From the NCBI RefSeq assembly GCF_015521605.1, contig NZ_WANV01000039.1:1-59634 (forward strand): DNA of 59,634 nucleotides, given 5' to 3'. The notes beneath the pieces are model-generated. The model did no database searches, was not told the origin of the DNA, and was given only the letters and a program-made list of their open reading frames with translations. The position numbers were made by a program, and so were the translations under genes. The stretch comes from Thermococcus sp. Lineage in GTDB: Archaea > Methanobacteriota_B > Thermococci > Thermococcales > Thermococcaceae. Of this stretch, positions 17,180 through 24,561 are shown one piece after another. Within the stretch, counting starts at the first letter, position 1. Each line of letters starts with the position of its first letter.

Positions 17180-18385
17180 ATGGACAAACGGTGGAGTTCA
17201 GTCCTGCTTGACACGCTGGTCATGACCGCTGGCTTTGGAACCCTGACCATGATGGCCGTCGCAAAGCCCGATGTTATGGCCCATTTTGGAATCGATAGCG
17301 CCGCCTACGAGTGGCAGCACATAGCCTATGTCTTCGGTCTCTTCATAGCGTTCCTTCTTGGCCACACCAAAATCTATGAGGGCAGCTTTAAGAAAAGCGT
17401 GGCCATAGCACTCAGCTGGGCGGCCATAGCTCAGGCACTCATCCCAATCGCCCCCAACTGGTACGTCGTGGTGTTCCTGAGGTTCATACAGGGTTTTGTC
17501 GTCACGCTCGTGCCGCTCTTCAGCACGCAGATAGCGCACTTCTTCGTTGCCGAGAGGCCCTTTGCCAAGGGTATAATCCTCTCGGGCATATTTTGGGGAG
17601 GCGTCTTTGGGAGCATAAGCGCCAAGTACGCGGTCGGAGCCTTCGGATGGAAGGGCGGCTTCTGGGTTACAGTCATCATAATGTACGCCGTCCTCGCCCT
17701 CTGGTGGCTCTTTACCGAGGACTTCGAGATAGTCCACAAAACCGATGGCAGTGAAAGGATAAACGTCTGGAAGATGCCCTTCACATGGGTGCTCGGTCTT
17801 ACGTTCTTCCCGGCCCTGTGGATCATATTCACCATTGTGGGCTTCTCGGCGTCCCTGGGCTATGAAATCGGCTGGACAAAGGAGCACGTGGCAACCCTCA
17901 GCACCAGCCTCAACATATCAAAGGCACTCTGGAGCATAGGCATGGGATACGTTGGATACCTCCTCTCCAGGAAGAACCCGAGCGCCAGGGGGCTCTTTAA
18001 GGCCATCGTCCAGGTCATGATATTCTCCTACGCGGTGGCATTCGTCGGTCTCCTCATCTACGGAAAGGCGATGCTCGCCGGCGACTACACCATGGCCCTT
18101 GCCTCAGTCGTCCTCATCGGAGCCCTTCAGGGAACCGGGCCAGCATTCTGGACCAGCGCCCCGGCAACCTATCCCAAGAGCATCTTCCCGAAGGCCAGCT
18201 TTGCCCTTGGGCTCATCTCCAACTCGGCCAACGTCATAGCCCCTGGACTCACCGACGCACTGGCAAGGCAGAGCATAGGCCTCGCCCTCGGGGAGCTTGC
18301 CATAATGCCGCTCCTTGGAATCCTGACGCTGATCGTCGTATCCAGGATGAAGCTCCCTGTGGAGGAGCTGGGCGATGAGGCCTAA
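17180..18385 (+). CDS. Major facilitator superfamily transporter
   Basis: A 401-residue protein with about twelve hydrophobic segments and a central cytoplasmic loop (TEDFEIVHKTDGSERINVWKMP, near residue 190) dividing two six-helix halves, the MFS layout. The substrate cannot be read from the sequence. ATG 17180 is preceded by GAGGGAT. The last codons overlap the start of the small membrane protein gene downstream, so the two are translationally coupled. Confidence 0.85.
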   Translation: MDKRWSSVLLDTLVMTAGFGTLTMMAVAKPDVMAHFGIDSAAYEWQHIAYVFGLFIAFLLGHTKIYEGSFKKSVAIALSWAAIAQALIPIAPNWYVVVFLRFIQGFVVTLVPLFSTQIAHFFVAERPFAKGIILSGIFWGGVFGSISAKYAVGAFGWKGGFWVTVIIMYAVLALWWLFTEDFEIVHKTDGSERINVWKMPFTWVLGLTFFPALWIIFTIVGFSASLGYEIGWTKEHVATLSTSLNISKALWSIGMGYVGYLLSRKNPSARGLFKAIVQVMIFSYAVAFVGLLIYGKAMLAGDYTMALASVVLIGALQGTGPAFWTSAPATYPKSIFPKASFALGLISNSANVIAPGLTDALARQSIGLALGELAIMPLLGILTLIVVSRMKLPVEELGDEA

Positions 18386-18704
18386 ACCCCTCATCGTTTC
18401 CTTTTTCGTTCTTCTGGCGCTCTTCTTCTACGGGATAGCGGCGATGAGTTTCGGGGAGAAGTACACCTTTCCGGGGTACGTTGTGATCGGGAGTATACAC
18501 CTCCTATTCGCCTACGGGGTTCGGGTCGGCCACGAGACGGTCGTGGACCTGGCGGCGTACATAGCCCTGCTCGACCTGCTCTTCGGGCTCCTGTGGGTGA
18601 TGGTGGGACTCTCCGTTCCAGCGGTAACACTAACCCTCCTCTCAGCCCTGGTTCTCTTCGTCCTGATGGACGAGGATGTGAGAAGCGAGCTCAAAATGCC
18701 GTGA
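18375..18704 (+). CDS. Small integral membrane protein of unknown function
   Basis: A 109-residue protein with four evident hydrophobic helices and almost no polar loops. It overlaps the MFS transporter gene by 11 nt (ATG inside the last codons), so it is translated together with it and may be an accessory subunit. I recognise no family. A perfect hairpin follows immediately after its stop. Confidence 0.65.
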   Translation: MRPKPLIVSFFVLLALFFYGIAAMSFGEKYTFPGYVVIGSIHLLFAYGVRVGHETVVDLAAYIALLDLLFGLLWVMVGLSVPAVTLTLLSALVLFVLMDEDVRSELKMP

Positions 18705-19156
18705 GCAAGCTTTGCGCAAGCAAAGCTTGACCAAAGAAACTTTAATGGGCAAAGTTTCATCAAAATCAGTTAGAAACATTCCGCCAGCGCTTTCGTCAGA
18801 AAGGGCTGTTCGAGGATGTGGGATGAAACCCCAAATCGGGGTTTGAGAGTACAGAAAGCTTTTGGAAAAAGCTTGACCAAAAGTTCGTAGCTCTTCATAG
18901 AATGTCCAGATGAAAGGATTTACAACCAAGTGCTTATTCTCCAGCGAGAGCACGTTGAGGATAGGCCTCAAAAGGAGTTTACTCTCTTCTTGACGCCCTT
19001 CGGGCGTCGATTTTAAAGTTAAACCCCTCACCAGAGTTGCAATTTGAAAAGTTCTCACACTTAAAACGGCTATTCTATAAGAAAATCCCCAGGATTTTTA
19101 GCCTTTGAAAAGGAGCTGCGAACTTTGATGAAACTTTTGCTTGGCAAAAGTTTCTA
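18705..19156. repeat. Hairpin-rich non-coding repeat region
   Basis: This 450-bp stretch has no convincing gene but holds several perfect stem-loops: CAAGCTTTGC with a GCAA loop (18706-18729), GAAACTTT with a 7-nt loop (18736-18758), AAACCCC (18826-18844), GACGCCC with a TTC loop (18992-19008) and GAAACTTTTGC with a TTG loop (19130-19154). A 14-bp sequence, AAAGTTTCATCAAA at 18751-18764, is repeated inverted at 19124-19137, bounding the patch. AGCTTGACCAAA occurs twice in direct orientation (18724-18735 and 18870-18881). The pattern suggests a dispersed genomic repeat or the remnant of a small element; the first and last hairpins could also terminate the flanking transcripts. Confidence 0.6.
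18706..18729 (+). terminator. Perfect 10-bp hairpin with GCAA tetraloop after the membrane-protein gene
   Basis: CAAGCTTTGC pairs with GCAAAGCTTG around a GCAA (GNRA) loop, 2 nt after the stop codon at 18704. Archaea usually terminate on T-runs rather than hairpins, so it may instead be an RNA-stabilising structure or part of the repeat patch that starts here. Confidence 0.35.
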
Positions 19157-19244
19157 TGGTGCGGGGGACGGGATTTGAACCCGCGAACCCCTACGGGACG
19201 GGACCCTAAATCCCGCGCCTTTGGCCAGGCTCGGCAACCCCCGC
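19157..19244 (-). tRNA. tRNA-Leu (UAG anticodon), CCA encoded
   Basis: Read on the minus strand, the acceptor stem GCGGGGG (19244-19238) pairs with CCCCCGC (19167-19161), followed by discriminator A and an encoded CCA (19159-19157). The anticodon arm is CGGGA, loop TTTAGGG, TCCCG, giving anticodon TAG, and a long variable arm follows, as expected of a class II leucine tRNA. The T loop is TTCAAAT. No intron is visible. A GTTTTTAAAG TATA-like box lies about 25 nt upstream. The hairpin at 19130-19154 directly follows the 3' end. Confidence 0.95.
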
Positions 19245-19290
19245 GCGGTGTTGAGTTCCTCCCGGCGCTTTAAAAACTTTGAGGGACAAG

Positions 19291-19334
19291 GCTTATAAAG
19301 ATGTAAAAGAAGCTTTACGTAAAGGAAACTTTAC
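19291..19334 (+). promoter_or_regulatory. TATA box and two tandem GTAAA-N6-TTTAC operators
   Basis: A TATA box (GCTTATAAAG, 19291-19300) is followed directly by two adjacent 16-bp palindromes, GTAAAAGAAGCTTTAC (19303-19318) and GTAAAGGAAACTTTAC (19319-19334). They differ at two positions, and the second ends immediately before the ATG at 19335. They cover the expected transcription start, so a bound dimer would block initiation. The operon encodes its own XRE-type regulator at 20406, the obvious candidate ligand, which is inference. Confidence 0.7.
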
Positions 19335-19727
19335 ATGGTGATGGGTGTGGAAAGGTGGAGGTTAATTGGATACGTGATCCCGGCCACGACCGCGTCCTTG
19401 CTGGCCGTAGCACTGTGGATGGGAAACGTTGCGCTGGCTTTTGGAGTTCTGGCGGCGGCAATCGCGGTTTCGTTCCTCTATGCCGATTGGCTCAAAAAAC
19501 GCGGCGAGATAATAAGCGACGAGAGAACGCTCCGCATCGAGGAGATGGCCTCAAGAAGAACCCTTCAAGTGCTGGTGCTGACGCTAGCATTTGTGGTCGT
19601 GGCTCTGTCGGTCATCTCGGAGAAGAACCCAGGTCTGAGGAGTGCCTACTACCTGGCCCTCAGCCTGATGGTTCTCGTCTCGATCCTCAAGCTGTATTTG
19701 AAGCACCATTACGCGAGGGTGATCTGA
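19335..19727 (+). CDS. DUF2178-family membrane protein
   Basis: A protein of up to 130 residues with two hydrophobic hairpins (four helices) separated by the polar stretch KKRGEIISDERTLRIEEMASRRTLQ. The DER...AS/A...R..Q linker is characteristic of DUF2178 membrane proteins that accompany XRE regulators. The exact start is uncertain: ATG 19335 abuts the operator, while GTG 19347 follows GGTGAT by 4 nt. It is the first of three related small membrane proteins in an operon with an XRE regulator and an ABC exporter. Confidence 0.75.
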   Translation: MVMGVERWRLIGYVIPATTASLLAVALWMGNVALAFGVLAAAIAVSFLYADWLKKRGEIISDERTLRIEEMASRRTLQVLVLTLAFVVVALSVISEKNPGLRSAYYLALSLMVLVSILKLYLKHHYARVI

Positions 19728-20096
19728 GTGAAGCTCCGCTACGAAGGCCTGCTCGCGGGTTTAATTGCCGCGATTGTTATCGGCCTGGCGTACTCAACCA
19801 AATCAGGAAAAGCCGCACTGGCTGTAGGAATCTTCCTCACTGGTGTTCTCATGGCCTATGCTCTGAACCGGTACTACAACTTCAATGTGGAGATGGTGGA
19901 GGACGAGAGAACTGAGCTGATAAGCGCCAAGAGCACGAGGAACGCCTTCGCTGTTATCAGCATAGCCCTCTTTGCCGAGTATCTGTGGGAATACTCCGTC
20001 GGAAACACTGAGACGGCCATGAAGCTCCTCATTCCGCTCGCACTTGGTGTCCTCGCACTGCTCATCTCCCAGTACTGGTACGGGAGGGTGACCTGA
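19728..20096 (+). CDS. DUF2178-like membrane protein, second copy
   Basis: A 122-residue protein starting at GTG 19728, immediately after the preceding stop. It has four hydrophobic segments and the linker VEMVEDERTELISAKSTRNAF at the same place as the first copy, so the two are diverged tandem paralogues. Its function is unknown; by context it belongs to the XRE/ABC operon. The next gene's ATG overlaps its stop codon. Confidence 0.75.
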   Translation: MKLRYEGLLAGLIAAIVIGLAYSTKSGKAALAVGIFLTGVLMAYALNRYYNFNVEMVEDERTELISAKSTRNAFAVISIALFAEYLWEYSVGNTETAMKLLIPLALGVLALLISQYWYGRVT

Positions 20097-20396
20097 ATGA
20101 ACGAGCTCGCCTTGGTATCACTGGTGGCCCTCATCGGCGGGGGGTTTTTAGGGTACTTCATGACGCGGATAGTGGTGGAAAACACAGGAGTTCCCTTGGA
20201 CGAAAGGGGGCTTGAGATTTCCAAGCTCGCCGCCATGAGAACGCTGGAGCTGGTACTACTCGTGGCGGTTCTCTCGCTGTACTACTCGTGGCTGGTTCTC
20301 AGGGACGAAAGGTGCACGAACCTTGCAAGCCTAATCTTCGCCACAATATTCTTTGGAAACCTTGCCTTCAGGGCCTACTACTCAAGGAAAATGTGA
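20097..20396 (+). CDS. DUF2178-like membrane protein, third copy
   Basis: A 99-residue protein, the shortest of the three tandem paralogues. It has four hydrophobic segments and the linker NTGVPLDERGLEISKLAAMRTLEL, again with DER then a serine/alanine helix. The polar linker is probably cytoplasmic and might contact the downstream regulator; this is speculation. It ends 9 nt before the XRE gene. Confidence 0.75.
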   Translation: MNELALVSLVALIGGGFLGYFMTRIVVENTGVPLDERGLEISKLAAMRTLELVLLVAVLSLYYSWLVLRDERCTNLASLIFATIFFGNLAFRAYYSRKM

Positions 20397-20405
20397 GGTG
20401 TCCCC

Positions 20406-20603
20406 ATGAAGAACCGCCTCCGCGAGCTGAGAGAGGAGAGGGGTCTAACCCAGGAGGAGCTGGCAAAAGCTCTGGGAGTCACGAGGCAGACGATAATAGC
20501 CATCGAGAAGGGAAAGTACGACCCGTCTTTAAAACTGGCCTTCAGGATAGCGCGCTTTTTCAACAGGAGGATTGAAGAAATCTTTATCTACGAGGAGGGT
20601 TAA
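20406..20603 (+). CDS. XRE-family transcriptional regulator (YozG-like)
   Basis: A 65-residue protein that is almost entirely a Cro/CI-type helix-turn-helix: [22 protein letters not shown], then [28 protein letters not shown]. Small XRE proteins of this type are typically encoded beside DUF2178 membrane proteins and ABC exporters. It probably binds the tandem palindromes at 19303-19334 and represses its own operon. ATG 20406 follows GAGGTG. Confidence 0.9.
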   Translation: MKNRLRELREERGLTQEELAKALGVTRQTIIAIEKGKYDPSLKLAFRIARFFNRRIEEIFIYEEG

Positions 20604-20624
20604 AAAGACGCGGGAGGGCTGAAA

Positions 20625-21383
20625 ATGCCCATGGTTGAAGTTCTGAACCTGGAAAAAGACTACGGAAAGGTAAAGGCCCTCAAAGGGATAAGCTTCTCCA
20701 TCAGCGAGGGTGAAATATTCGGGCTTATCGGTCCCAACGGCGCAGGAAAGAGCACCACCCTGAAGATTCTTGCAACGCTCCTCAAGCCTACAGGCGGGAG
20801 CGCAAAGATAGCTGGCCACGACGTCGTTAAGGAAGCCGACAGAGTCAGGGAGCTCATAAGCTACCTGCCGGAAGAGGCCGGTGCTTATAAGAACCTAACG
20901 GGCTACGAATACCTCCAGTTCATGGCGCGGCTCTACGCCAAGGACAAGGAGAAGGCGAAGAGGATGCTTGAGCTGGGTGTCGAACTGAGCGGCCTTGGGG
21001 ACAGGCTGGGCGACAAGGTATCGACGTACTCCAAGGGGATGACAAGAAAGCTCCTAATAGCGAGGGCGCTGATGGTAAAACCCAGGCTCGCGATACTGGA
21101 CGAACCCGCCAGCGGGCTGGACATAGTCAACGCCTACACAATAAGGCAGATGATAAGGCGCTTCGCGAGGAGCGAGGGTGTTACTTTCCTCATATCGAGC
21201 CACAATATGCTCGAAGTCGAGTACCTCTGCCACAGGGTGGCCCTGATAAACAAGGGCGAAATCATCGAGGTGGGAACTCCAAAGGAGCTCAAGGAGAAGT
21301 ACGACGCAGAGAACCTGGAGGAGGTCTTCATGAGGGCGGTGGGGGCCAACATCGGCGAGCCGATAGGGGGTGAGGGAGCTTGA
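20625..21383 (+). CDS. ABC transporter ATP-binding protein (exporter type)
   Basis: A 252-residue ATPase of the drug/Na+-export or Nat-type family. Walker A GPNGAGKST (about residues 38-46) is followed by the signature TYSKGMTRK, a variant of LSGGQ typical of this subfamily, and Walker B LAILDEPASGLD. The C-terminal ~30 residues follow the GTPKELKEKY block. It is coupled to the permease gene by a 4-nt overlap (TTGA). The substrate is unknown. Confidence 0.93.
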   Translation: MPMVEVLNLEKDYGKVKALKGISFSISEGEIFGLIGPNGAGKSTTLKILATLLKPTGGSAKIAGHDVVKEADRVRELISYLPEEAGAYKNLTGYEYLQFMARLYAKDKEKAKRMLELGVELSGLGDRLGDKVSTYSKGMTRKLLIARALMVKPRLAILDEPASGLDIVNAYTIRQMIRRFARSEGVTFLISSHNMLEVEYLCHRVALINKGEIIEVGTPKELKEKYDAENLEEVFMRAVGANIGEPIGGEGA

Positions 21384-22666
21384 GCGACTTCTGGGTGATG
21401 GCCAAAAAGGAGCTGTGGAACCTCTTCAGGGACAAGAAGCTCGTCTTCGGCCTCGTGGTCGTCCCTCTTATCCTGCTTCCCCTCATGGGAAAGGCCGTGA
21501 ATATAGGCATGGAGCAGGCACAGGGGGAGACGCAGGTCACGATAGTCAACTTCGACGAAGGTGCCTACGGAAACCTGCTGATAAAGGCCCTGGAGGTCGC
21601 CCCCAACGTTACGGTAACGGTGGTCAACGCAACGACGCTTGATGAGGCGATCCAGCAGGCCATTCAAAAGGAGCAGAACGTCCTTGTGGTGATTCCTCCA
21701 GACTTCACGGCCAGGCTCCAGGCCAATGAAACGGCCACCGTTGAGATATACGGAATCTTCACCACCATAAGCACCGGCATAAAGGAGAGCGTCAGCGAGG
21801 GCAGGATAAACGCCGTCCTTGGGATACTCAGTGACGAAATAGCCAGGATAAAGGTGAAGAACCTCGGGGCGAGCAACCCCGACGCCATACTGCAGCCGAT
21901 ACGGACAGAGAGCAGGTCCGTCATAAACAACCGCGTCGTGGACATCTCCCCAACCGCTGTTTCAAGCGTCATAGCGGCGCAGGCGTTCACGATACCCCTC
22001 ATAGTCTTTATGATGGTCATGATAACCTCCCAGATGGCGGCCGGGGCGATAGCGAGCGAGAAGGAAAACAAGACCCTCGAAACCCTCCTCACCCTCCCCG
22101 TGGCGAGGACGAAGATAGTTGCCGCGAAGATCTTCGGAACGGCCATGATGGGCCTCGTTGCGGCTATAGCATACATGATAGGCATGCGCTACTACATGAG
22201 TTCCTTCGGTCTGGGTTCCAGCGGGGTGAGCCTTGAAGACCTGGGCCTGGTAGTTACCCCAACGGGGGCACTTATCTTCGCCCTAGTGGTGTTCCTGACG
22301 ATAATAATTGCCCTCAGCCTGGCAATGATAGTGGCAACCTTCGCCGAGGACGTCCAGAGCGCCACAACGCTTGTCAGCGCGGTGATTCTCCCTCTGGCTT
22401 TCCCGGCTTTCCTGCTGATGTACACCGACATCAACGACCTTCCAGCCCTCCTCAGGTACGTCCTGCTTGCCATACCCTTCACGCACCCGGTGATAGACTA
22501 CCGCTACGTGCTCCTGAGCAACTACACCCCGCTGATCATGAGCACCGTTTACCTGGCGGTGCTGGCGGGTGTCATACTATACGCAACAGCATGGCTTTTC
22601 TCCACGGAGAGAATACTCACGGCACAGGTCAGCTGGGGTAGGAAGAAAAAGAAAGCTGCCGAATGA
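21380..22666 (+). CDS. ABC-2 type transporter permease (NatB-like)
   Basis: A 428-residue membrane protein starting with TTG inside the last codon of the ATPase gene. One N-terminal helix (LVFGLVVVPLILLPLMG) is followed by an extracellular domain of about 130 residues (residues ~40-190), then a block of five or six helices starting near IPLIVFMMVMITSQMAAGAIASEKENKTLETLLTLP. The SEKENKTLETLL motif is typical of NatB/ABC-2 permeases. With its ATPase it forms an exporter for an unknown substrate. A short K/R-rich tail ends the protein. Confidence 0.9.
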   Translation: MSDFWVMAKKELWNLFRDKKLVFGLVVVPLILLPLMGKAVNIGMEQAQGETQVTIVNFDEGAYGNLLIKALEVAPNVTVTVVNATTLDEAIQQAIQKEQNVLVVIPPDFTARLQANETATVEIYGIFTTISTGIKESVSEGRINAVLGILSDEIARIKVKNLGASNPDAILQPIRTESRSVINNRVVDISPTAVSSVIAAQAFTIPLIVFMMVMITSQMAAGAIASEKENKTLETLLTLPVARTKIVAAKIFGTAMMGLVAAIAYMIGMRYYMSSFGLGSSGVSLEDLGLVVTPTGALIFALVVFLTIIIALSLAMIVATFAEDVQSATTLVSAVILPLAFPAFLLMYTDINDLPALLRYVLLAIPFTHPVIDYRYVLLSNYTPLIMSTVYLAVLAGVILYATAWLFSTERILTAQVSWGRKKKKAAE

Positions 22667-22677
22667 GTTTTCATTTT

Positions 22678-23091
22678 TCACTCTATCGGCACGCCGTCCC
22701 TTGTCCTCGGCGCGAGCCACTTCATGAGTTTTCCCGGATCTTTGGTTCTGATGATTATCGTTATCGGGCCAAGCGGGCTCTCCTCGTTGAAGTTGACGAC
22801 GCCCGCGTAGGCAGCCTGCTTGTTCACCTTCACGATTATCTCCTCACCGAAGTAGCCCTCCTCCAGGAATGAGCGCGCGGTGTCGAGTATCGCCTGCCCC
22901 CTAAAGAGCTCATATAACCTGCTCAGAGCCTTTCTGCTCCTTGTCTTGCCGGTCAGGATGATGTAATCGCCCCTGTCAAAGGCCTCAAACTCAAGCCCCG
23001 GAATCAGATTCAGCATCGCCCTCTTGACCTTCTCGATGTCCTCCGTTGGATAAACATAAGCCTCGACCTCAACTTCCTCAAAGAGCTCCAT
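22678..23091 (-). CDS. UPF0201-family (COG1931) RNA-binding-like protein
   Basis: A 137-residue conserved archaeal protein. It begins with a ferredoxin-like strand-helix unit ([31 protein letters not shown]) followed by [30 protein letters not shown] and [12 protein letters not shown], the pattern of the COG1931/UPF0201 group. Members have been proposed to bind RNA; no reaction is known. ATG 23091 (GGTGGGAAA upstream) is preferred to the upstream start at 23142, whose leader sequence lies in the promoter region. It is divergent from the ZIP gene. Confidence 0.72.
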   Translation of the reverse strand: MELFEEVEVEAYVYPTEDIEKVKRAMLNLIPGLEFEAFDRGDYIILTGKTRSRKALSRLYELFRGQAILDTARSFLEEGYFGEEIIVKVNKQAAYAGVVNFNEESPLGPITIIIRTKDPGKLMKWLAPRTRDGVPIE

Positions 23092-23146
23092 TTTCCCACC
23101 CAGAAGAAGCTCGCGGGAAGGCTTATAAACCCAACCGCCCAAATAG

Positions 23147-23160
23147 TTAGGGTGGCCTAA
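23147..23160. promoter_or_regulatory. DtxR-like metal-regulator box overlapping the ZIP gene ribosome binding site
   Basis: TTAGG, GTGG, CCTAA is a perfect inverted repeat with a 4-nt spacer. It lies about 25 bp after a TATA box (GCTTATAAA, 23121-23129), 2 nt before the GTG start of the ZIP transporter, and covers its GGTGG site. TTAGG...CCTAA matches the half-sites of DtxR/MntR/IdeR-type operators, so repression by metal-loaded regulator is inferred. Confidence 0.5.
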
Positions 23161-23162
23161 TA

Positions 23163-23972
23163 GTGTTAGAGAACTTCGTTACCGACCTGGCCGGATGGAT
23201 AATGGTAATCTCAAACGGCGAAATCATGTGGGTTGCCTTCTATGCCGGACTTTTCGTCGCCCTCATGACCTCACTCGGTGCCATGGTGGCAATATTCTCC
23301 AAGAGCCTCCCAGAGGGGGGCGTTGACTTCGCCCTCAGCTTTGCCGCTGGAGTCATGATCGTGGCGAGCTTCACCTCCCTCATCCTGCCAGCGATAGAGA
23401 GCACCGGCTCATTTGCACCCGCGGGGATCGGAATAGCCCTCGGTGTGCTGCTCATCTATGCCATAGACCGCTTTCTCCCGCACGAACATCTAGTCCGGGG
23501 TTACGAGGGCCCGAAATCTATGAAGGACAAGCTGAGAAAGGTCTGGCTCCTCGTCATAGCGGTGATAATCCACAACCTGCCGGAGGGTCTGGCGGTTGGA
23601 ACATCCCTGGTTTACAACCTTGAGGTCGGTCTCGTAACCACCCTGGCCATCGGGATTCAGGACTTCCCGGAGGGCACAGTCGTTTCTCTGCCCCTGGCGA
23701 CGATACAGAAGAAGCGCCTCCAGCCGATAGCGATGGGCGTGCTGAGCGGCTTCGCCGAAATGGCCATGGTGCTCCTCGGGGCGTATTTCTTCAGCCTCTT
23801 CGCCTGGCTTTTACCGTATGGCCTCGGCCTGGCGGGCGGAGCGATGCTCTACGTGACCGTGAAGGAGATGATACCCGAGATATACAGGGGAGAGAAGAGC
23901 GAGACCCTAATAACCCTTGGATTCTTCCTGGGCTTCTACGTGATGCTCTTCCTGGACTCAATGCTTGGTTAG
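23163..23972 (+). CDS. ZIP-family divalent metal transporter
   Basis: A 269-residue membrane protein with eight predicted helices. The metal-binding helices are [13 protein letters not shown] and [14 protein letters not shown], the paired HNxPEG/xxxPEG signatures of ZIP transporters that import zinc, iron or manganese. A histidine-containing loop (LPHEHLV) lies in the middle. The start is GTG 23163, 7 nt after GGTGG. It has its own promoter with a DtxR-like box and is convergent with the nucleotide-kinase-like gene. Confidence 0.9.
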   Translation: MLENFVTDLAGWIMVISNGEIMWVAFYAGLFVALMTSLGAMVAIFSKSLPEGGVDFALSFAAGVMIVASFTSLILPAIESTGSFAPAGIGIALGVLLIYAIDRFLPHEHLVRGYEGPKSMKDKLRKVWLLVIAVIIHNLPEGLAVGTSLVYNLEVGLVTTLAIGIQDFPEGTVVSLPLATIQKKRLQPIAMGVLSGFAEMAMVLLGAYFFSLFAWLLPYGLGLAGGAMLYVTVKEMIPEIYRGEKSETLITLGFFLGFYVMLFLDSMLG

Positions 23973-24515
23973 AATCCTGTCAACCAGCTCTTTTACCCTT
24001 TTATCGTACTCGTCCTTCGTCCCATCGTTCACTATCATGTGGTCGGCCATCGCTATGACGTTGCCTATGCCGAACTTCAGCTCCTTCCAGTCGCGCTCCT
24101 CGAAGTCCTCCCAGGTCTTCGGGTCGTCGTGCCTTCCGCGGGCCTTAAGCCTCTCGAAGCGGGTGTGGGGCGGCGTGTGAACCGCGACTATCACTATCTC
24201 CTCACCGGGAAAGGCGCTCCGGAAAGTGCCCACCTCATCAAGGGAGCGGACGCCGTCTATAACGACGACCCTGCTGCGTCCGAGGAGGTGCTTCACCCTC
24301 TCGACCGCCAGCTTTGCAACCGCGTTCTGACCAAGTTCCTGTCTCAGACGGATGCTAACCTTGGCGACGTTTTCCTTGGTCAGCTCAAGACCGCGCTTTG
24401 CCGTCTCTTCCCTCACGACGTCCCCCATAGAAACGCTCGGAAAACCCCTCCTCTCGAACTCCTTAACGATTTTGCTCTTTCCTGAACCGGGCATTCCAGT
24501 CACGATGATTATCAT
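23958..24515 (-). CDS. UPF0200-family P-loop kinase (dephospho-CoA kinase-like)
   Basis: A 185-residue protein starting MIIIVTGMPGSGKSKIVKEFERRG: Walker A GMPGSGKS at residues 7-14. VVVIDGVRSLDEV is the Walker B-like strand, and RHDDPKTWEDFEERDWKEL the lid. It matches the UPF0200 archaeal group, which resembles adenylate and dephospho-CoA kinases, but the archaeal dephospho-CoA kinase characterised in Thermococcus is a different family, so substrate is unknown. ATG 24515 is preferred over GTG 24524. It is convergent with the ZIP gene, overlapping by 15 nt. Confidence 0.82.
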   Translation of the reverse strand: MIIIVTGMPGSGKSKIVKEFERRGFPSVSMGDVVREETAKRGLELTKENVAKVSIRLRQELGQNAVAKLAVERVKHLLGRSRVVVIDGVRSLDEVGTFRSAFPGEEIVIVAVHTPPHTRFERLKARGRHDDPKTWEDFEERDWKELKFGIGNVIAMADHMIVNDGTKDEYDKRVKELVDRILTKH

Positions 24516-24561
24516 AGTGCCCACGCCAGAGTAAAAGGGCAGGATTTAAAAGCTTTGACCT

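Noticed and set aside
18642-19058. Open frame of 138 codons on the minus strand in the hairpin-rich region
   Set aside because: It runs through several perfect hairpins and into the 3' end of the membrane-protein gene, has no ribosome binding site, and its translation has no family-like pattern; repeats produce such frames by chance.
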